Of a stretch of DNA of 27,708 nt, positions 15,413 to 23,779 are shown piece after piece (positions within the stretch are counted from its first letter, which is position 1; every line of letters starts with the position of its first letter). The notes under the pieces were generated by a model, which saw only the letters and a list, made by a program, of their open reading frames with translations, did not search any database and was not told the origin of the DNA. The translations under genes and the position numbers were made by a program. The stretch lies in NCBI GenBank assembly GCA_002423025.1, contig DIUN01000007.1, positions 38,665 to 66,372 of the forward strand, given 5' to 3'. The stretch comes from Sphingomonadales bacterium UBA6157 (GTDB lineage Bacteria; Pseudomonadota; Alphaproteobacteria; Sphingomonadales; Sphingomonadaceae).

Positions 15413-16674
15413 CCCTTGAGGCCGCCGCCTGCCAGCCGCGCGCGGATGGCCGTAACCGCCTCGGCCATGGTGGCGAGCACCTGCTCACCGGTGCCGAGGT
15501 CCCGCAGCGTCACGATGCCCTTGGCCACTTCATCCTCGCCGATCAGCACGGCGATGCGCGCCCCGGATTTGCCGGCGCGCTCCATCTTCTTCTTGAGGTT
15601 GCCGCGCCAGCCCTGCTCGGCGGCAACCCCCTTGGCACGCAGCCCGGCGAGCAGGCGCAGCGCCGCTTCCTCGCCCGCCGCGCCAACCGCGACCACGGCC
15701 ACCTGCACCGGCGTCGCCCTTGGCTCGCCGACCAGCATCGCCAGCCGCTCGATGCCGCCGGCCCAGCCGACGGCCGGCGTTTCCGGCCCACCCATGCTGC
15801 CGATCAGCCCGTCATAGCGGCCGCCGCCGATTACGGTGCCCTGCGCGCCCAACGCTTCGGTGACGAACTCGAACGCCGTGTGGCGGTAATAATCAAAGCC
15901 GCGGACCAGCGCGGTGTTGCGGGTGAACGCCACGCCGCTGGCCTGCAGGCCCTTTTGCACGCTTTCAAAAAACGCCCCCGCCTCAGCGGTCATATAGGCA
16001 TCGATGCGCGGTGCATCCGCCACCAGTGCCTTGTCACTCTCGGCCTTGCTGTCGAGGATTCGCAGCGGGTTCTTGGCCAGCCGCTCCTTGCTCTCGGCGG
16101 AGAGCACGTCCAGATGCGCCGAGAAGTGCGCCACCAGCGCCTCGCGCCAGGCGCCGCGCGTCTCGGCATCGCCCAGCGTGTTGAGCTGCAGCACTACACG
16201 GTCCGCAACGCCAAGCTCGGTGAGCAACTGCGCCGCCAGCGCGATCACCTCGACATCCGAGGCTGGCTCGCCGGCGCCCAGCACTTCGGCATCGAGCTGG
16301 TGAAACTGGCGGAAGCGGCCCTTCTGCGGCCGCTCATAGCGGAACAGTGGCCCCCAGGCCGCCACCTTCAGCGGGCTGAGCTGCTGCCAGCCATTCTCGA
16401 TATAGGCGCGCGCGATACCGGCGGTGAACTCGGGCCGCAGGGTCAGCGGGTCCCCGCCGCGATCCTCGAAGCAATACATCTCCTTGGCCACCACATCGGT
16501 GGTTTCCCCCAGCGAGCGGGAGAAGACGGCGGTCGCCTCGAACACCGGCACCTCGACCCGCCCGAAGCCATACAGCTTGCGAACGCGGTTGAACGTCTCG
16601 ATCACATGATCGAACCGGGCGGCGGCCTCGCCGATCATGTCCTGGGTGCCGCGCGGGCGCTGCTGGGTGCTCAT
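15409..16674 (-). CDS. hisS: Histidyl-tRNA synthetase
   Basis: A class II aminoacyl-tRNA synthetase of 421 residues that charges tRNA-His. It opens with the family's RPRGTQDM; it has motif 2 (LFRYERPQKGRFRQFHQLDAE), the histidine-binding segment LVRGFDYYRHTAFEF with GGGRYDGL after it, and a C-terminal anticodon-binding domain (VAVVAVGAAGEEAALRLLAGLR and onward). The more common form of the histidine motif is GLDYY; here it is GFDYY. The ATG at 16674 is the only sensible start, and the gene is divergent from the M61 protease gene with a 163-bp gap. It heads the hisS-prfA-prmC run. Confidence 0.97.
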   Translation of the reverse strand: MSTQQRPRGTQDMIGEAAARFDHVIETFNRVRKLYGFGRVEVPVFEATAVFSRSLGETTDVVAKEMYCFEDRGGDPLTLRPEFTAGIARAYIENGWQQLSPLKVAAWGPLFRYERPQKGRFRQFHQLDAEVLGAGEPASDVEVIALAAQLLTELGVADRVVLQLNTLGDAETRGAWREALVAHFSAHLDVLSAESKERLAKNPLRILDSKAESDKALVADAPRIDAYMTAEAGAFFESVQKGLQASGVAFTRNTALVRGFDYYRHTAFEFVTEALGAQGTVIGGGRYDGLIGSMGGPETPAVGWAGGIERLAMLVGEPRATPVQVAVVAVGAAGEEAALRLLAGLRAKGVAAEQGWRGNLKKKMERAGKSGARIAVLIGEDEVAKGIVTLRDLGTGEQVLATMAEAVTAIRARLAGGGLKG

Positions 16675-16837
16675 GGCGACCTCCGATAAGGCCAGCGCGG
16701 CGGCTTGTCACCAGCCGCGCACGCTTTGGCGTATCGCCGGTGCCACACCTGCCCGCAAAGCCGGTGCCTGCGCCACAGCCGGCTGGACAAGCCGCGCGGC
16801 CCGCGCCAACGATTGTCATACAGGAGACACAAACCCC

Positions 16838-18754
16838 ATGCGTATCGCCACCTTGCTCGCCGCCACTGCTCTTTGCCTTTCCGCCGCCGCCACTGCCCAG
16901 ACGCCCCGCAGCTTTCCCCAGCCGCTGCCGATCGTGGACACAATCCCCGCCGCGCGTGATGTGCCCTTCCCCGGCGTCATCCGCCTCAAGGTCGATGCGA
17001 CGGATGTGGCGCACGGCGTGTTCAAGGTGGAGCAGCAGGTGCCGGTGCCCGCCGCCGGGCCGATGACGCTGCTGTTCCCCAAGTGGCTGCCCGGCAACCA
17101 TGCCCCCAGCGGCCAGATCGAGAAGGTCGCCGGCCTCGTCATCAGCGCCAATGGCCAGGTACTGCAGTGGAAGCGCGATCCTCTCGATATGTTCGCCTTC
17201 ACCGTCGATGTGCCGGCGGGCGTCGCCATGCTCGACGTGCGCTTCCAGTTCCTCTCCGCCACCGCCGGCAACCAGGGCCGCATCGCGGTGACGTCCGATC
17301 TGATCAGCCTGCAACCGAACAGCGTTTCGCTCTATCCGGCCGGCTATTTCACCCGGCAGATTCCGGTGAGCACCACTGTCACCTGGCCTGCCGGCTGGAA
17401 GGCCGCCGGCGCGCTGCGCGAAGCCGCCCGCAGCGGGGACAGCGTGACCTATGAGACCACCGACTATGAGACGCTGGTCGACAGCCCCTTCCTCGCCGGC
17501 CGCCACATGAAGCAATGGGACCTTGGGCAGAATGTCCGCCTCAATGTCTTTGCCGATGCCGCGCGGTTCCTGGAGGCCAAGCCCGAGCAGGTCGAGGCCC
17601 ACAAGAAGCTCGTGGAGCAGGCCGTCAAGCTGTTCGGCACCCGCCAGTTCGATCGCTATGAGTTCCTGCTGAGCCTTTCGGAAAAGCTCGGCGGCATCGG
17701 CCTTGAGCACCATCGCAGCAGCGAGAACGGCGTCGAGACCGGCTATTTCCTCGATTGGGAAAAGGGCCCGGGGGACCGCGACCTGTTGCCGCACGAGTTC
17801 ACCCACAGCTGGAACGGCAAGCACCGGCGCGGCGCGGACCTGTTCACCCCGGATTTCCGCACGCCGATGCGCAACTCGATGCTTTGGGTGTATGAGGGCC
17901 AGACGCAGTTCTGGGGCAACATCCTCTCGGCGCGCTCCGGCCTCATCAGCAAGTCCGACATTCTCGACAGCCTGGCGCTCGATGCCGCGACCTATGACAA
18001 TCGCCGCGCCCGCGAGTGGCGCTCGCTCGATGACACCACCAACGACCCGATCATCTCCCGCCGCAGCCCCAAGGGCTGGGTGAGCTACCAGCGCTCCGAG
18101 GACTATTATGTCGAGGGCATGCTGGTGTGGTTCGAGGTGGACGCCATCCTGCGCCGCGAAACCGCCGGCAAGCGCGGCATGGATGATTTCGCCCGCGCCT
18201 TCTTCGGCACCGGCGAGGGGGACTGGGGCACCGTCACCTATGATTTCGATACGGTGGTGAAGACGCTGCAGGGCGTCGCGCCCTATGATTGGTCCGGCTT
18301 CCTCACCAAGCGGCTGACCGAAAAAGCCGCCGGTGCGCCGCTCGGGGGCTTCACCATGTCAGGCTACCAGCTGACCTACACGGACAAGCCGACCGCCGTG
18401 CACACCAGCGCCATGGGCAACCGCAAATCCTCTGACCTGGCCTACTCCGGCGGGCTGGTGGTGAGCGCCGGCAAGCTGGTGACGGTGCTGTGGGGCAGCG
18501 CCGCCTATGATGCCGGGCTGACCGTGGGCGACGAGATCATCGCCGTGAACGACCTGCCCTATGCGGATGCGGAACTCACCGCCGCGATCACCGCTGCCAA
18601 GGGCACCACCACCCCCATCCGCCTGCTGGTGAAAACCGAGGACCGGGTACGCAGCGTCAACCTCGCCTGGCACGGCGGCCTGCGCTACCCGCGCTTCACG
18701 AAAACCGGCAAGGGTGTGACCGCGATCGACACACTGCTGGCACCGCGAAAGTAA
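16838..18754 (+). CDS. M61 family glycyl aminopeptidase-like metallopeptidase with C-terminal PDZ domain
   Basis: A 638-residue exported zinc protease. The signal peptide MRIATLLAATALCLSAAATAQ is followed by the M61 N-terminal domain (LLFPKWLPGNHAPSGQIEKVAG), the catalytic core with GGIGLEHHRSS and the HExxH zinc motif HEFTH at about 319-323, a conserved LWVYEGQTQFWG glutamate helix, and a PDZ-like domain near 530-600 (AAYDAGLTVGDEIIAVND). M61 enzymes release N-terminal glycine or other small residues. The ATG at 16838 has a CAGGAGA site; the frame extends back into hisS without similarity. It is divergent from hisS and ends next to a stem-loop. Confidence 0.93.
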   Translation: MRIATLLAATALCLSAAATAQTPRSFPQPLPIVDTIPAARDVPFPGVIRLKVDATDVAHGVFKVEQQVPVPAAGPMTLLFPKWLPGNHAPSGQIEKVAGLVISANGQVLQWKRDPLDMFAFTVDVPAGVAMLDVRFQFLSATAGNQGRIAVTSDLISLQPNSVSLYPAGYFTRQIPVSTTVTWPAGWKAAGALREAARSGDSVTYETTDYETLVDSPFLAGRHMKQWDLGQNVRLNVFADAARFLEAKPEQVEAHKKLVEQAVKLFGTRQFDRYEFLLSLSEKLGGIGLEHHRSSENGVETGYFLDWEKGPGDRDLLPHEFTHSWNGKHRRGADLFTPDFRTPMRNSMLWVYEGQTQFWGNILSARSGLISKSDILDSLALDAATYDNRRAREWRSLDDTTNDPIISRRSPKGWVSYQRSEDYYVEGMLVWFEVDAILRRETAGKRGMDDFARAFFGTGEGDWGTVTYDFDTVVKTLQGVAPYDWSGFLTKRLTEKAAGAPLGGFTMSGYQLTYTDKPTAVHTSAMGNRKSSDLAYSGGLVVSAGKLVTVLWGSAAYDAGLTVGDEIIAVNDLPYADAELTAAITAAKGTTTPIRLLVKTEDRVRSVNLAWHGGLRYPRFTKTGKGVTAIDTLLAPRK

Positions 18755-18761
18755 GGAAAAG

Positions 18762-18781
18762 CCCCTCCCTTCGGGGAGGGG
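18762..18781. terminator. Stem-loop at a convergent gene junction
   Basis: CCCCTCCC-TTCG-GGGAGGGG is an 8-bp perfect stem with a UUCG tetraloop. It abuts the SMR stop codon on one side and lies 7 bases after the M61 stop on the other. On the minus strand it is followed by CTTTTCCTTACTTT, so termination is more convincing for the SMR gene. Confidence 0.6.
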
Positions 18782-19099
18782 TCATCCCTTCACCAGCTTC
18801 AGCCCGACAATGCACCCGACCAGTCCTGCCAGCAGCAGCAGCCGCGGCAGGCTGGCCACCTCGCCGAACAGCGCCAGCCCCACCACCGCGGTTCCGGCGG
18901 CGCCAATGCCGGCCCACACCGCATAGGCCGTGCCCATCGGGATGGTCCGCGAGGCATATTCGAGCAGCGCCATGGAGAGCGTGACCGAAACGAGAAACGC
19001 CGCCACCCAGGGCCAGTTGCGGAAGCCATCGACAAACCGCAGCGACGTGGTGAACCCCACTTCGAACAGCCCGCCCAGGATGAGTGCCAACCACGCCAT
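18782..19099 (-). CDS. Small multidrug resistance transporter, Gdx/SugE-like
   Basis: A 105-residue protein with four transmembrane helices of the SMR family, working as a dimer. The conserved membrane glutamate is in ILGGLFEVGFTTSL (about residue 13), and GTAYAVWAGIGAAGTAVVG is the signature of helix 3. The LRFVDGF stretch and overall pattern fit the guanidinium-exporter (Gdx, formerly SugE) branch more than EmrE. The ATG at 19099 is chosen because GAGGAA lies six bases upstream; the in-frame GTG at 19105 is too close to that site. I saw no guanidine riboswitch in the 117-base leader. It is divergent from ppa. Confidence 0.85.
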   Translation of the reverse strand: MAWLALILGGLFEVGFTTSLRFVDGFRNWPWVAAFLVSVTLSMALLEYASRTIPMGTAYAVWAGIGAAGTAVVGLALFGEVASLPRLLLLAGLVGCIVGLKLVKG

Positions 19100-19216
19100 A
19101 ATCACTTCCTCAACAAAGCGTTTCGCAGTTACGGCCCCGAGACAATTGTCACCAATGTTTCGGTTGCCAAGCCCCGCCCGCTTGCCCTACCGCACCTGCG
19201 AACAAAGGAGACTTAC

Positions 19217-19801
19217 ATGCGGATCGACCAGGTTCCCATCGGCGTTAACCCGCCCCATGATGTCAATGTCGTTATCGAATGCCCGCTCGGCGGCGAGCCG
19301 GTGAAGTATGAGATCGACAAGGCCTCGGGCGCGCTGTTCGTCGATCGCATCCTCCACACCTCGATGCGCTACCCGTGCAACTATGGCTTCATCCCGCACA
19401 CCCTGGCCGAGGATGGCGACCCTATCGACGTGCTGGTCGTGGCGCGCACGCCGTTCATCCCCGGCTGCATCAGCCGCGTCCGCCCTGTCGGCGTGATGCT
19501 GATGGAAGATGACAAGGGCGGCGACGCCAAGCTGATCTGCGTCTCGGTGAACAGCGTCTATCCCTATTACAGCGATGTCGAGAACTACACCGACCTGCCC
19601 GAGATCCTGCTCCAGCAGATCGAGCATTTCTTCACGCACTACAAGGATCTGGAGCCCGGCAAGTGGACCAAGTTCCAGGGCTGGCGGGACCGTGCGCACG
19701 CCGAGATGCTGATCCTGGAATCGATCGAGCGCGCCAAGCAGGCCGAAGCCGGCAAGCTTATCCCCGAGCCCCGCGAACACCCCGGCGCCCCGCGCGGCTG
19801 A
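19217..19801 (+). CDS. ppa: Inorganic pyrophosphatase
   Basis: A soluble type I inorganic pyrophosphatase, 194 residues, hydrolysing pyrophosphate to phosphate with Mg2+. The active-site residues known from E. coli are all present, one position later: K30, E32, R44, Y56 and the metal-binding D66, D68 and D71 in EDGDPIDVLVV. The ATG at 19217 has an excellent AAAGGAGA ribosome site. The gene is followed by an 11-bp stem-loop and is convergent with the GNAT gene. Confidence 0.97.
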   Translation: MRIDQVPIGVNPPHDVNVVIECPLGGEPVKYEIDKASGALFVDRILHTSMRYPCNYGFIPHTLAEDGDPIDVLVVARTPFIPGCISRVRPVGVMLMEDDKGGDAKLICVSVNSVYPYYSDVENYTDLPEILLQQIEHFFTHYKDLEPGKWTKFQGWRDRAHAEMLILESIERAKQAEAGKLIPEPREHPGAPRG

Positions 19802-19810
19802 GCCCGTTCT

Positions 19811-19837
19811 CCCCCTCCCTTTCCACAAGGGAGGGGG
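19811..19837. terminator. Stem-loop at the ppa / GNAT convergent junction
   Basis: An 11-bp perfect stem (CCCCCTCCCTT with AAGGGAGGGGG) around TCCAC. It abuts the GNAT stop codon and lies 9 bases after the ppa stop, with TTATT following on the plus strand. It shares the CCCCTCCCTT core with the stem-loop at 18762 and sits at the same kind of junction. Confidence 0.6.
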
Positions 19838-20314
19838 TTATTCCCCGGCGAGCGCCTGCAGCGCTTCGCCGGTCACGCGCATCACCGTCCACTCATCCTG
19901 CGCCGTCGCGCCGAGCGCCTTGTAAAAGCCGATCGCCGGCGCATTCCAATCCAGCACCGACCATTCGAACCGGCCATAGCCGCGCGCCACCGCAATGCCG
20001 GCCAGGTGCACCAGCAGCGCCTTGCCGATGCCCAGCCCACGCGCTTCCGGCACCACGAACAGATCCTCCAGATACAGCCCCGGCTTACCGGTCCAGGTCG
20101 AGAAGTTGCGGAACCACAGCGCCATCCCCACCGCCACGCCGTCCTGCTCGGCCAGCACCGCTTCGGCCACCGCGCCATCCCCGAACAGCGCTGCCTGAAA
20201 ATCCGCATCGCTGGCTTTCACCGCGTCCGGCTCGCGCTCATACACCGCCAGCGCCCGCACCAGCGCCAGCAGCACCGGCACGTCCCCCGGCCCTGCCGCC
20301 CGAATTGTCACCAT
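19838..20314 (-). CDS. GNAT-family N-acetyltransferase
   Basis: A 158-residue acetyl-CoA-dependent acetyltransferase of the GNAT fold. Motif A is clear, LEDLFVVPEARGLGIGKALL (about 87-106), with the R-G-x-G-I-G pyrophosphate loop; motif B follows in RFEWSVLDWNAPAIGFYKALGA, a pattern of the diamine (spermidine/thialysine) acetyltransferase-like group. The ATG at 20314 lies two bases after the TfoX-N stop, so the pair is probably co-transcribed and coupled. The substrate is not determined; an amine is plausible from the motif B pattern. Confidence 0.88.
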   Translation of the reverse strand: MVTIRAAGPGDVPVLLALVRALAVYEREPDAVKASDADFQAALFGDGAVAEAVLAEQDGVAVGMALWFRNFSTWTGKPGLYLEDLFVVPEARGLGIGKALLVHLAGIAVARGYGRFEWSVLDWNAPAIGFYKALGATAQDEWTVMRVTGEALQALAGE

Positions 20315-20316
20315 GT

Positions 20317-20685
20317 TCAAACCCCCAGATTGTCCCGCTTCGCTCGGCGCGGCTTTGGCGCCTTGGCCCGCATTGCCGCTGCCAGCGCCAGCCCGCCCCA
20401 ATGTTGCATCTCGCCGGCGTCATCAAACACCGCATCCGGCGCCCGCCGATACGACATCGCCACCGGCACGCCCGCCTTGGTGTAGATGAACGGCTCCAGC
20501 CCCTCGGCCTCGAACGCCGGCAGCGTCTCGGCATCCACCTTCAGGTAGAGCGCATCATCGCTGGCAAAGCCGATGTTGTAGCCATCGATGCTCACACCCG
20601 CGCCGCCGAACATCCGCCGTATGCGCACCACGCCCAGCGGTTCCAGCGCTTCATACAGCCAGTCCCACAGTGCGGGGGCGCTCAC
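20317..20685 (-). CDS. TfoX N-terminal domain protein
   Basis: A 122-residue protein made of the TfoX/Sxy N-terminal domain: VRIRRMFGGAGVSIDGYNIGFASDDALYLKVDAET is the family's core, followed by PFIYTKAGVPVAMSYRRAPD. It lacks the C-terminal TfoX domain of competence regulators, as is common in alphaproteobacteria, and ends in a basic tail (KAPKPRRAKRD). The start is GTG at 20685, 22 bases after the ispG stop, and the gene is followed immediately by the GNAT gene. Its function in this group is not known. Confidence 0.85.
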   Translation of the reverse strand: MSAPALWDWLYEALEPLGVVRIRRMFGGAGVSIDGYNIGFASDDALYLKVDAETLPAFEAEGLEPFIYTKAGVPVAMSYRRAPDAVFDDAGEMQHWGGLALAAAMRAKAPKPRRAKRDNLGV

Positions 20686-20707
20686 GCCCTCACCACTCCG
20701 GCGCCCG

Positions 20708-21835
20708 TCACTCTGCTGCTATCGCCTCGGCCGCGGCCTTGGCCGCCTCGAGTTCGGCGGCCTTTTTCTCCACGAGCATAACGATGTGATCGACCATCTT
20801 CTCACTCTCGATGACATGATCGGTGATGCCCGAGAGGAACACCATGTGCCGGCCATTGCCGCCGCCGGTCAGTCCGATGTCGGTTTCGCGTGCCTCGCCG
20901 GGGCCATTGACCACGCAGCCAAGCACCGAGAGCGACAGCGGCGTGGTGATGTGCGCCAGCCGCGTTTCCAGCGTCTCGACGGTTTTCACCACATCGAAGC
21001 CCTGCCGCGCGCAGGATGGGCAGGAGACCACCCGCACGCCGCGCGCCCGGATGCCGAGGGACTTGAGCAGGTGGTAGCCCACCTTCACTTCCTCCACAGG
21101 ATCGGCGGAGAGCGAAACGCGGATGGTGTCACCGATGCCGGACCACAGCAGCATGCCCAGCCCGATCGAGGACTTCACCGTGCCGCCCTGCAGCCCGCCG
21201 GCCTCGGTGATGCCGAGATGCAGCGGATAATCGCAAACCTCGGCAAGGCCATTATAGGCCGCCACCGCCAGGAACACGTCCGATGCCTTCACCGAGATCT
21301 TGAACTCGTGGAAATCCTCGTCCTGCAGCATCTTCATATGCTCCAGCGCGCTCTCCACCAGTGCCTCCGGGCATGGCTCGCCATATTTCTCCAGCAGGTG
21401 CCTTTCGAGGCTGCCGGCGTTGACGCCGATGCGGATCGAGCAGCCATTGGCCTTGGCGGCGCGCACCACTTCCCGCACCCGCTCCTGGCTGCCGATGTTG
21501 CCGGGGTTGATGCGCAGGCAGGCCGCGCCCGCGTCCGCCGCCTCAAGGCCGCGCTTGTAGTGGAAATGAATGTCCGCAACGATCGGCACCTTGGCCTCGC
21601 GCGTGATGATCTTGAGCGCCTGGGTGCTCTCCACATCGGGGCAGGAGACGCGGACGATATCGGCGCCGACTTCCTCGCACGCCCTGATCTGGTTGAGCGT
21701 CGCCACCGGGTCGCTGGTCAGCGTGTTTGTCATGGTCTGCACCGCGATGGGGGCATCGCCACCCACCGGCACCTTGCCCACCATGATCTGGCGGGATTTG
21801 CGGCGGATAATGTCACGCCACGGCCGAACACTCAT
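20708..21835 (-). CDS. ispG: 4-hydroxy-3-methylbut-2-en-1-yl diphosphate synthase (flavodoxin/ferredoxin)
   Basis: IspG makes HMBPP from MEcPP in the non-mevalonate isoprenoid pathway using a [4Fe-4S] cluster. The 375-residue protein has the cluster cysteines in VVSCPSCARQGFD and LGCVVNGPGEA, and the TIM-barrel phrases PIVADIHFHYKRGLEA and RINPGNIG. It is the short bacterial form without the plant insert. The ATG at 21835 (MSVRPWRDI) follows GGGAGC; the in-frame TTG one codon earlier is less likely. The C-terminus is an alanine/lysine/glutamate-rich helix. TfoX-N and GNAT genes follow on the same strand. Confidence 0.97.
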   Translation of the reverse strand: MSVRPWRDIIRRKSRQIMVGKVPVGGDAPIAVQTMTNTLTSDPVATLNQIRACEEVGADIVRVSCPDVESTQALKIITREAKVPIVADIHFHYKRGLEAADAGAACLRINPGNIGSQERVREVVRAAKANGCSIRIGVNAGSLERHLLEKYGEPCPEALVESALEHMKMLQDEDFHEFKISVKASDVFLAVAAYNGLAEVCDYPLHLGITEAGGLQGGTVKSSIGLGMLLWSGIGDTIRVSLSADPVEEVKVGYHLLKSLGIRARGVRVVSCPSCARQGFDVVKTVETLETRLAHITTPLSLSVLGCVVNGPGEARETDIGLTGGGNGRHMVFLSGITDHVIESEKMVDHIVMLVEKKAAELEAAKAAAEAIAAE

Positions 21836-21987
21836 CAATCAGGCTCCCATTCGCTGCCCCCGATATACTGGCCGCCCCGCCACACTCCAAGGGCTTATCG
21901 CCGCCCGCGCGCAAATGCGGCAGCCTGCACATCCTAACCCTAGATGCAGGGGTGCGCCGCCCCTGCCCCGGCCCTATAGTATTCCGC

Positions 21988-22782
21988 ATGACCAGCATCC
22001 TCGCAGCCACCGTAATCCTGCTTCGCCATGGCCCGGGCGGCGTGCCCGAGCTGCTGATGGTGGAGCGGGACAGCAAGCTGGCCTTTGCCGGCGGCGCGCT
22101 GGTGTTCCCCGGCGGCCGGATCGATGAGGCGGACATCGCCACCGCCCGCAACCCCGATCTCGCCTTCGGCTTTGAAACGCTGGACGATACGGACGCCGCC
22201 GCCCGCATCGCCTGCGCCCGCGAAGCGCTGGAAGAGACCGGCGTGCTGCTCACCTTCGGCCCGGCGCCCGATCCTGTCAGCCTTGCCGAAGCCCGCGCCA
22301 TGCTGTCGGAAGGGCCGGACAGTGCCGAGGCCTGCACCTTCGCCGCGCTGCTTGCCGGGCTGGGCCACAAAGTGTCCGCCGCGCGCTTCCTGCCCTTTGC
22401 CCGCTGGGAGCCGCCGCTCGCCGCCCCGATCAAGCGGCGCTTCGATACGCTGTTCTATCTGGCCGATGCCGAGCAGACCGCCTCTGCCGCCATTTCGCCG
22501 GATGGCAATGAAGCGGTGGCCATCCACTGGAGCACGGCACAGGCCGTGCTCGACCGCGCCGCCAAGGGAGAGGCCGCGCTGGTGTTCCCCACTCAGTGCA
22601 ACCTGGAACGGCTGGCGCAATATGCCACCATCGAGGCGCTGATGACGGCCACGGCCGCAATGGCGCCGCCTTATATCCAGCCCGAGATCGTGACGCGCGA
22701 TGGCGAGCCCTGGATTACCATTCCCGAAGGCAAGGATTACCCCGTCACCGCCGGCCGCATCTCCAGCCTGCGCCGGGAATAG
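21988..22782 (+). CDS. NUDIX hydrolase (NUDT19-like)
   Basis: A 264-residue NUDIX protein. The catalytic helix is ARIACAREALEETGVLL (REx2EExG), and the upstream glycine-containing part is FAGGALVFPGGRIDEAD, separated by a long insert (about 30 residues) as in the NUDT19/acyl-CoA diphosphatase-like branch. The substrate is therefore probably a nucleoside diphosphate conjugate such as CoA, but this is inference. The ATG at 21988 is the natural start; no strong ribosome site is visible. It is divergent from ispG and converges with a small membrane protein gene with one base between the stops. Confidence 0.88.
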   Translation: MTSILAATVILLRHGPGGVPELLMVERDSKLAFAGGALVFPGGRIDEADIATARNPDLAFGFETLDDTDAAARIACAREALEETGVLLTFGPAPDPVSLAEARAMLSEGPDSAEACTFAALLAGLGHKVSAARFLPFARWEPPLAAPIKRRFDTLFYLADAEQTASAAISPDGNEAVAIHWSTAQAVLDRAAKGEAALVFPTQCNLERLAQYATIEALMTATAAMAPPYIQPEIVTRDGEPWITIPEGKDYPVTAGRISSLRRE

Positions 22783-22783
22783 C

Positions 22784-23107
22784 TCAATCCTTCAGCCGGG
22801 CGCGGAAGCTCTTCACGGCATTGAAGCCGCCGTAGATGATGATCGCGCCGAGCATGCCCCATACCCAGACCGGGATGCCCTTGCCGACAATGGCAAGGTA
22901 GAGATACGCCGAGATGAAGCACAGCCCGGCCGCGATGATCGGCATGACAGCCCCCTCGCGGGCCCGCAGCCGCTTCACCGCCACGCCGGTGAACAATAGA
23001 AAGAACGGGATGGCGCCAACGTAAATGGCGCCGAAGATCCAGGGGTTGACGCCATAGCGCGCGCCCAGCGCCATCACCCACTCCTGCACCGCCAGCAAGC
23101 TATCCAT
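22784..23107 (-). CDS. Small integral membrane protein
   Basis: A 107-residue protein with three hydrophobic segments (about 20-42, 55-72 and 78-93) and short charged loops (KRLRAREG; C-terminal KSFRARLKD). I do not recognise the family. The ATG at 23107 lies seven bases after AAGGAG; an in-frame GTG one codon earlier is possible. Codon bias matches the neighbouring genes, which supports it as real. It is convergent with the NUDIX gene and upstream-divergent from the EF-hand gene. Confidence 0.75.
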   Translation of the reverse strand: MDSLLAVQEWVMALGARYGVNPWIFGAIYVGAIPFFLLFTGVAVKRLRAREGAVMPIIAAGLCFISAYLYLAIVGKGIPVWVWGMLGAIIIYGGFNAVKSFRARLKD

Positions 23108-23277
23108 CACGTCGCTCCTTCTCCGCCGCTGTTTGCCCGGAGGCCCTGCGCGTTACACCCCTGCATATAAGGTGTCATCCTGCCTGGCCACAGGAGGCGG
23201 CCCGCCTTTGCCGTCCGGCGAGGGAAACGCCCGCTGCCTCGCGTATTCCCGGCATCCAAGCCAATCAGGAAGTCCCC

Positions 23278-23586
23278 ATGCGCCCACCTTTCGCTCTCTT
23301 CGCCATCTCCGCCGCGCTGCTCGCCGCCGTCACCCCGGCCTTTTCCCCCGGCTTCGCCCAGAACCGCGGCGCCGAGATGATGCAGAAGCTGATGGCCGCC
23401 GATACCGACAAGGACGGCAAGTGGAGCCAGGCCGAATGGACCGCCGCCGGCCGCCGCGACCGCGGCTTCACCATGATCGATGTGGACAAGGATGGCTTCG
23501 TCACCCGCGAGGAACTCCGCGCCGGGATGGAACGCATGCGCGCCATGCGCGGCGGCGGTGAAATGCCCGCAACCGACGCGCAGTAA
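23278..23586 (+). CDS. Exported EF-hand calcium-binding protein
   Basis: A 102-residue protein with a signal peptide (MRPPFALFAISAALLAAVTPAFS) and two EF-hand loops: D42-x-D44-x-D46-G-K48-x-S50 with E53, and D68-x-D70-x-D72-G-F74-x-T76 with E79. Both loops carry all usual calcium-coordinating positions. It is probably periplasmic. The ATG at 23278 has an AGGAAG site. The role is unknown; such small EF-hand proteins are common in sphingomonads. It is followed by dispersed repeats rather than a gene. Confidence 0.9.
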   Translation: MRPPFALFAISAALLAAVTPAFSPGFAQNRGAEMMQKLMAADTDKDGKWSQAEWTAAGRRDRGFTMIDVDKDGFVTREELRAGMERMRAMRGGGEMPATDAQ

Positions 23587-23607
23587 GCCCGCCCTGCAAC
23601 ACTGTCA

Positions 23608-23626
23608 TCCCGGGCTTGACCCGGGA
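23608..23626. repeat. Short dispersed palindromic repeat
   Basis: TCCCGGG-CTTGA-CCCGGGA, preceded by CTGTCA and followed by CCCAGC. This is the look of a well-known dispersed repeat of alphaproteobacterial genomes. It lies just downstream of the EF-hand gene and could act as its transcript end. Only one copy is in the window. Confidence 0.6.
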
Positions 23627-23676
23627 CCCAGCTACCCTTCAGCACTAACGGAACGGGCCGTCCCTCACCTAGAAAC

Positions 23677-23754
23677 GCCGTCACCCCCGCGAAGGCGGGG
23701 GCCCATCTCCTGCATGATTGGGAGATGGGCCCCCGCCTTCGCGGGGGTGACGGC
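23677..23754. repeat. Large palindromic repeat unit (34-bp perfect arms)
   Basis: A perfect inverted repeat: 23677-23710 pairs with 23721-23754 around a 10-base loop. The arm core is CCCCCGCGAAGGCGGGGG, itself able to fold. This is the paired form of an intergenic palindrome common in sphingomonads (its translations give RRRGP- and WAPAFAGVT-like peptides). It lies between the EF-hand gene and the end of the carboxyltransferase gene, with no coding function. Confidence 0.85.
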
Positions 23755-23779
23755 AATTTACGTTCAGCGCAGCACGCCC

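Noticed and set aside
19100..19216. A guanidine riboswitch upstream of the Gdx/SugE-like gene
   Set aside because: The short leader lacks the conserved cores I would expect of the guanidine riboswitch classes. A covariance-model search would decide.
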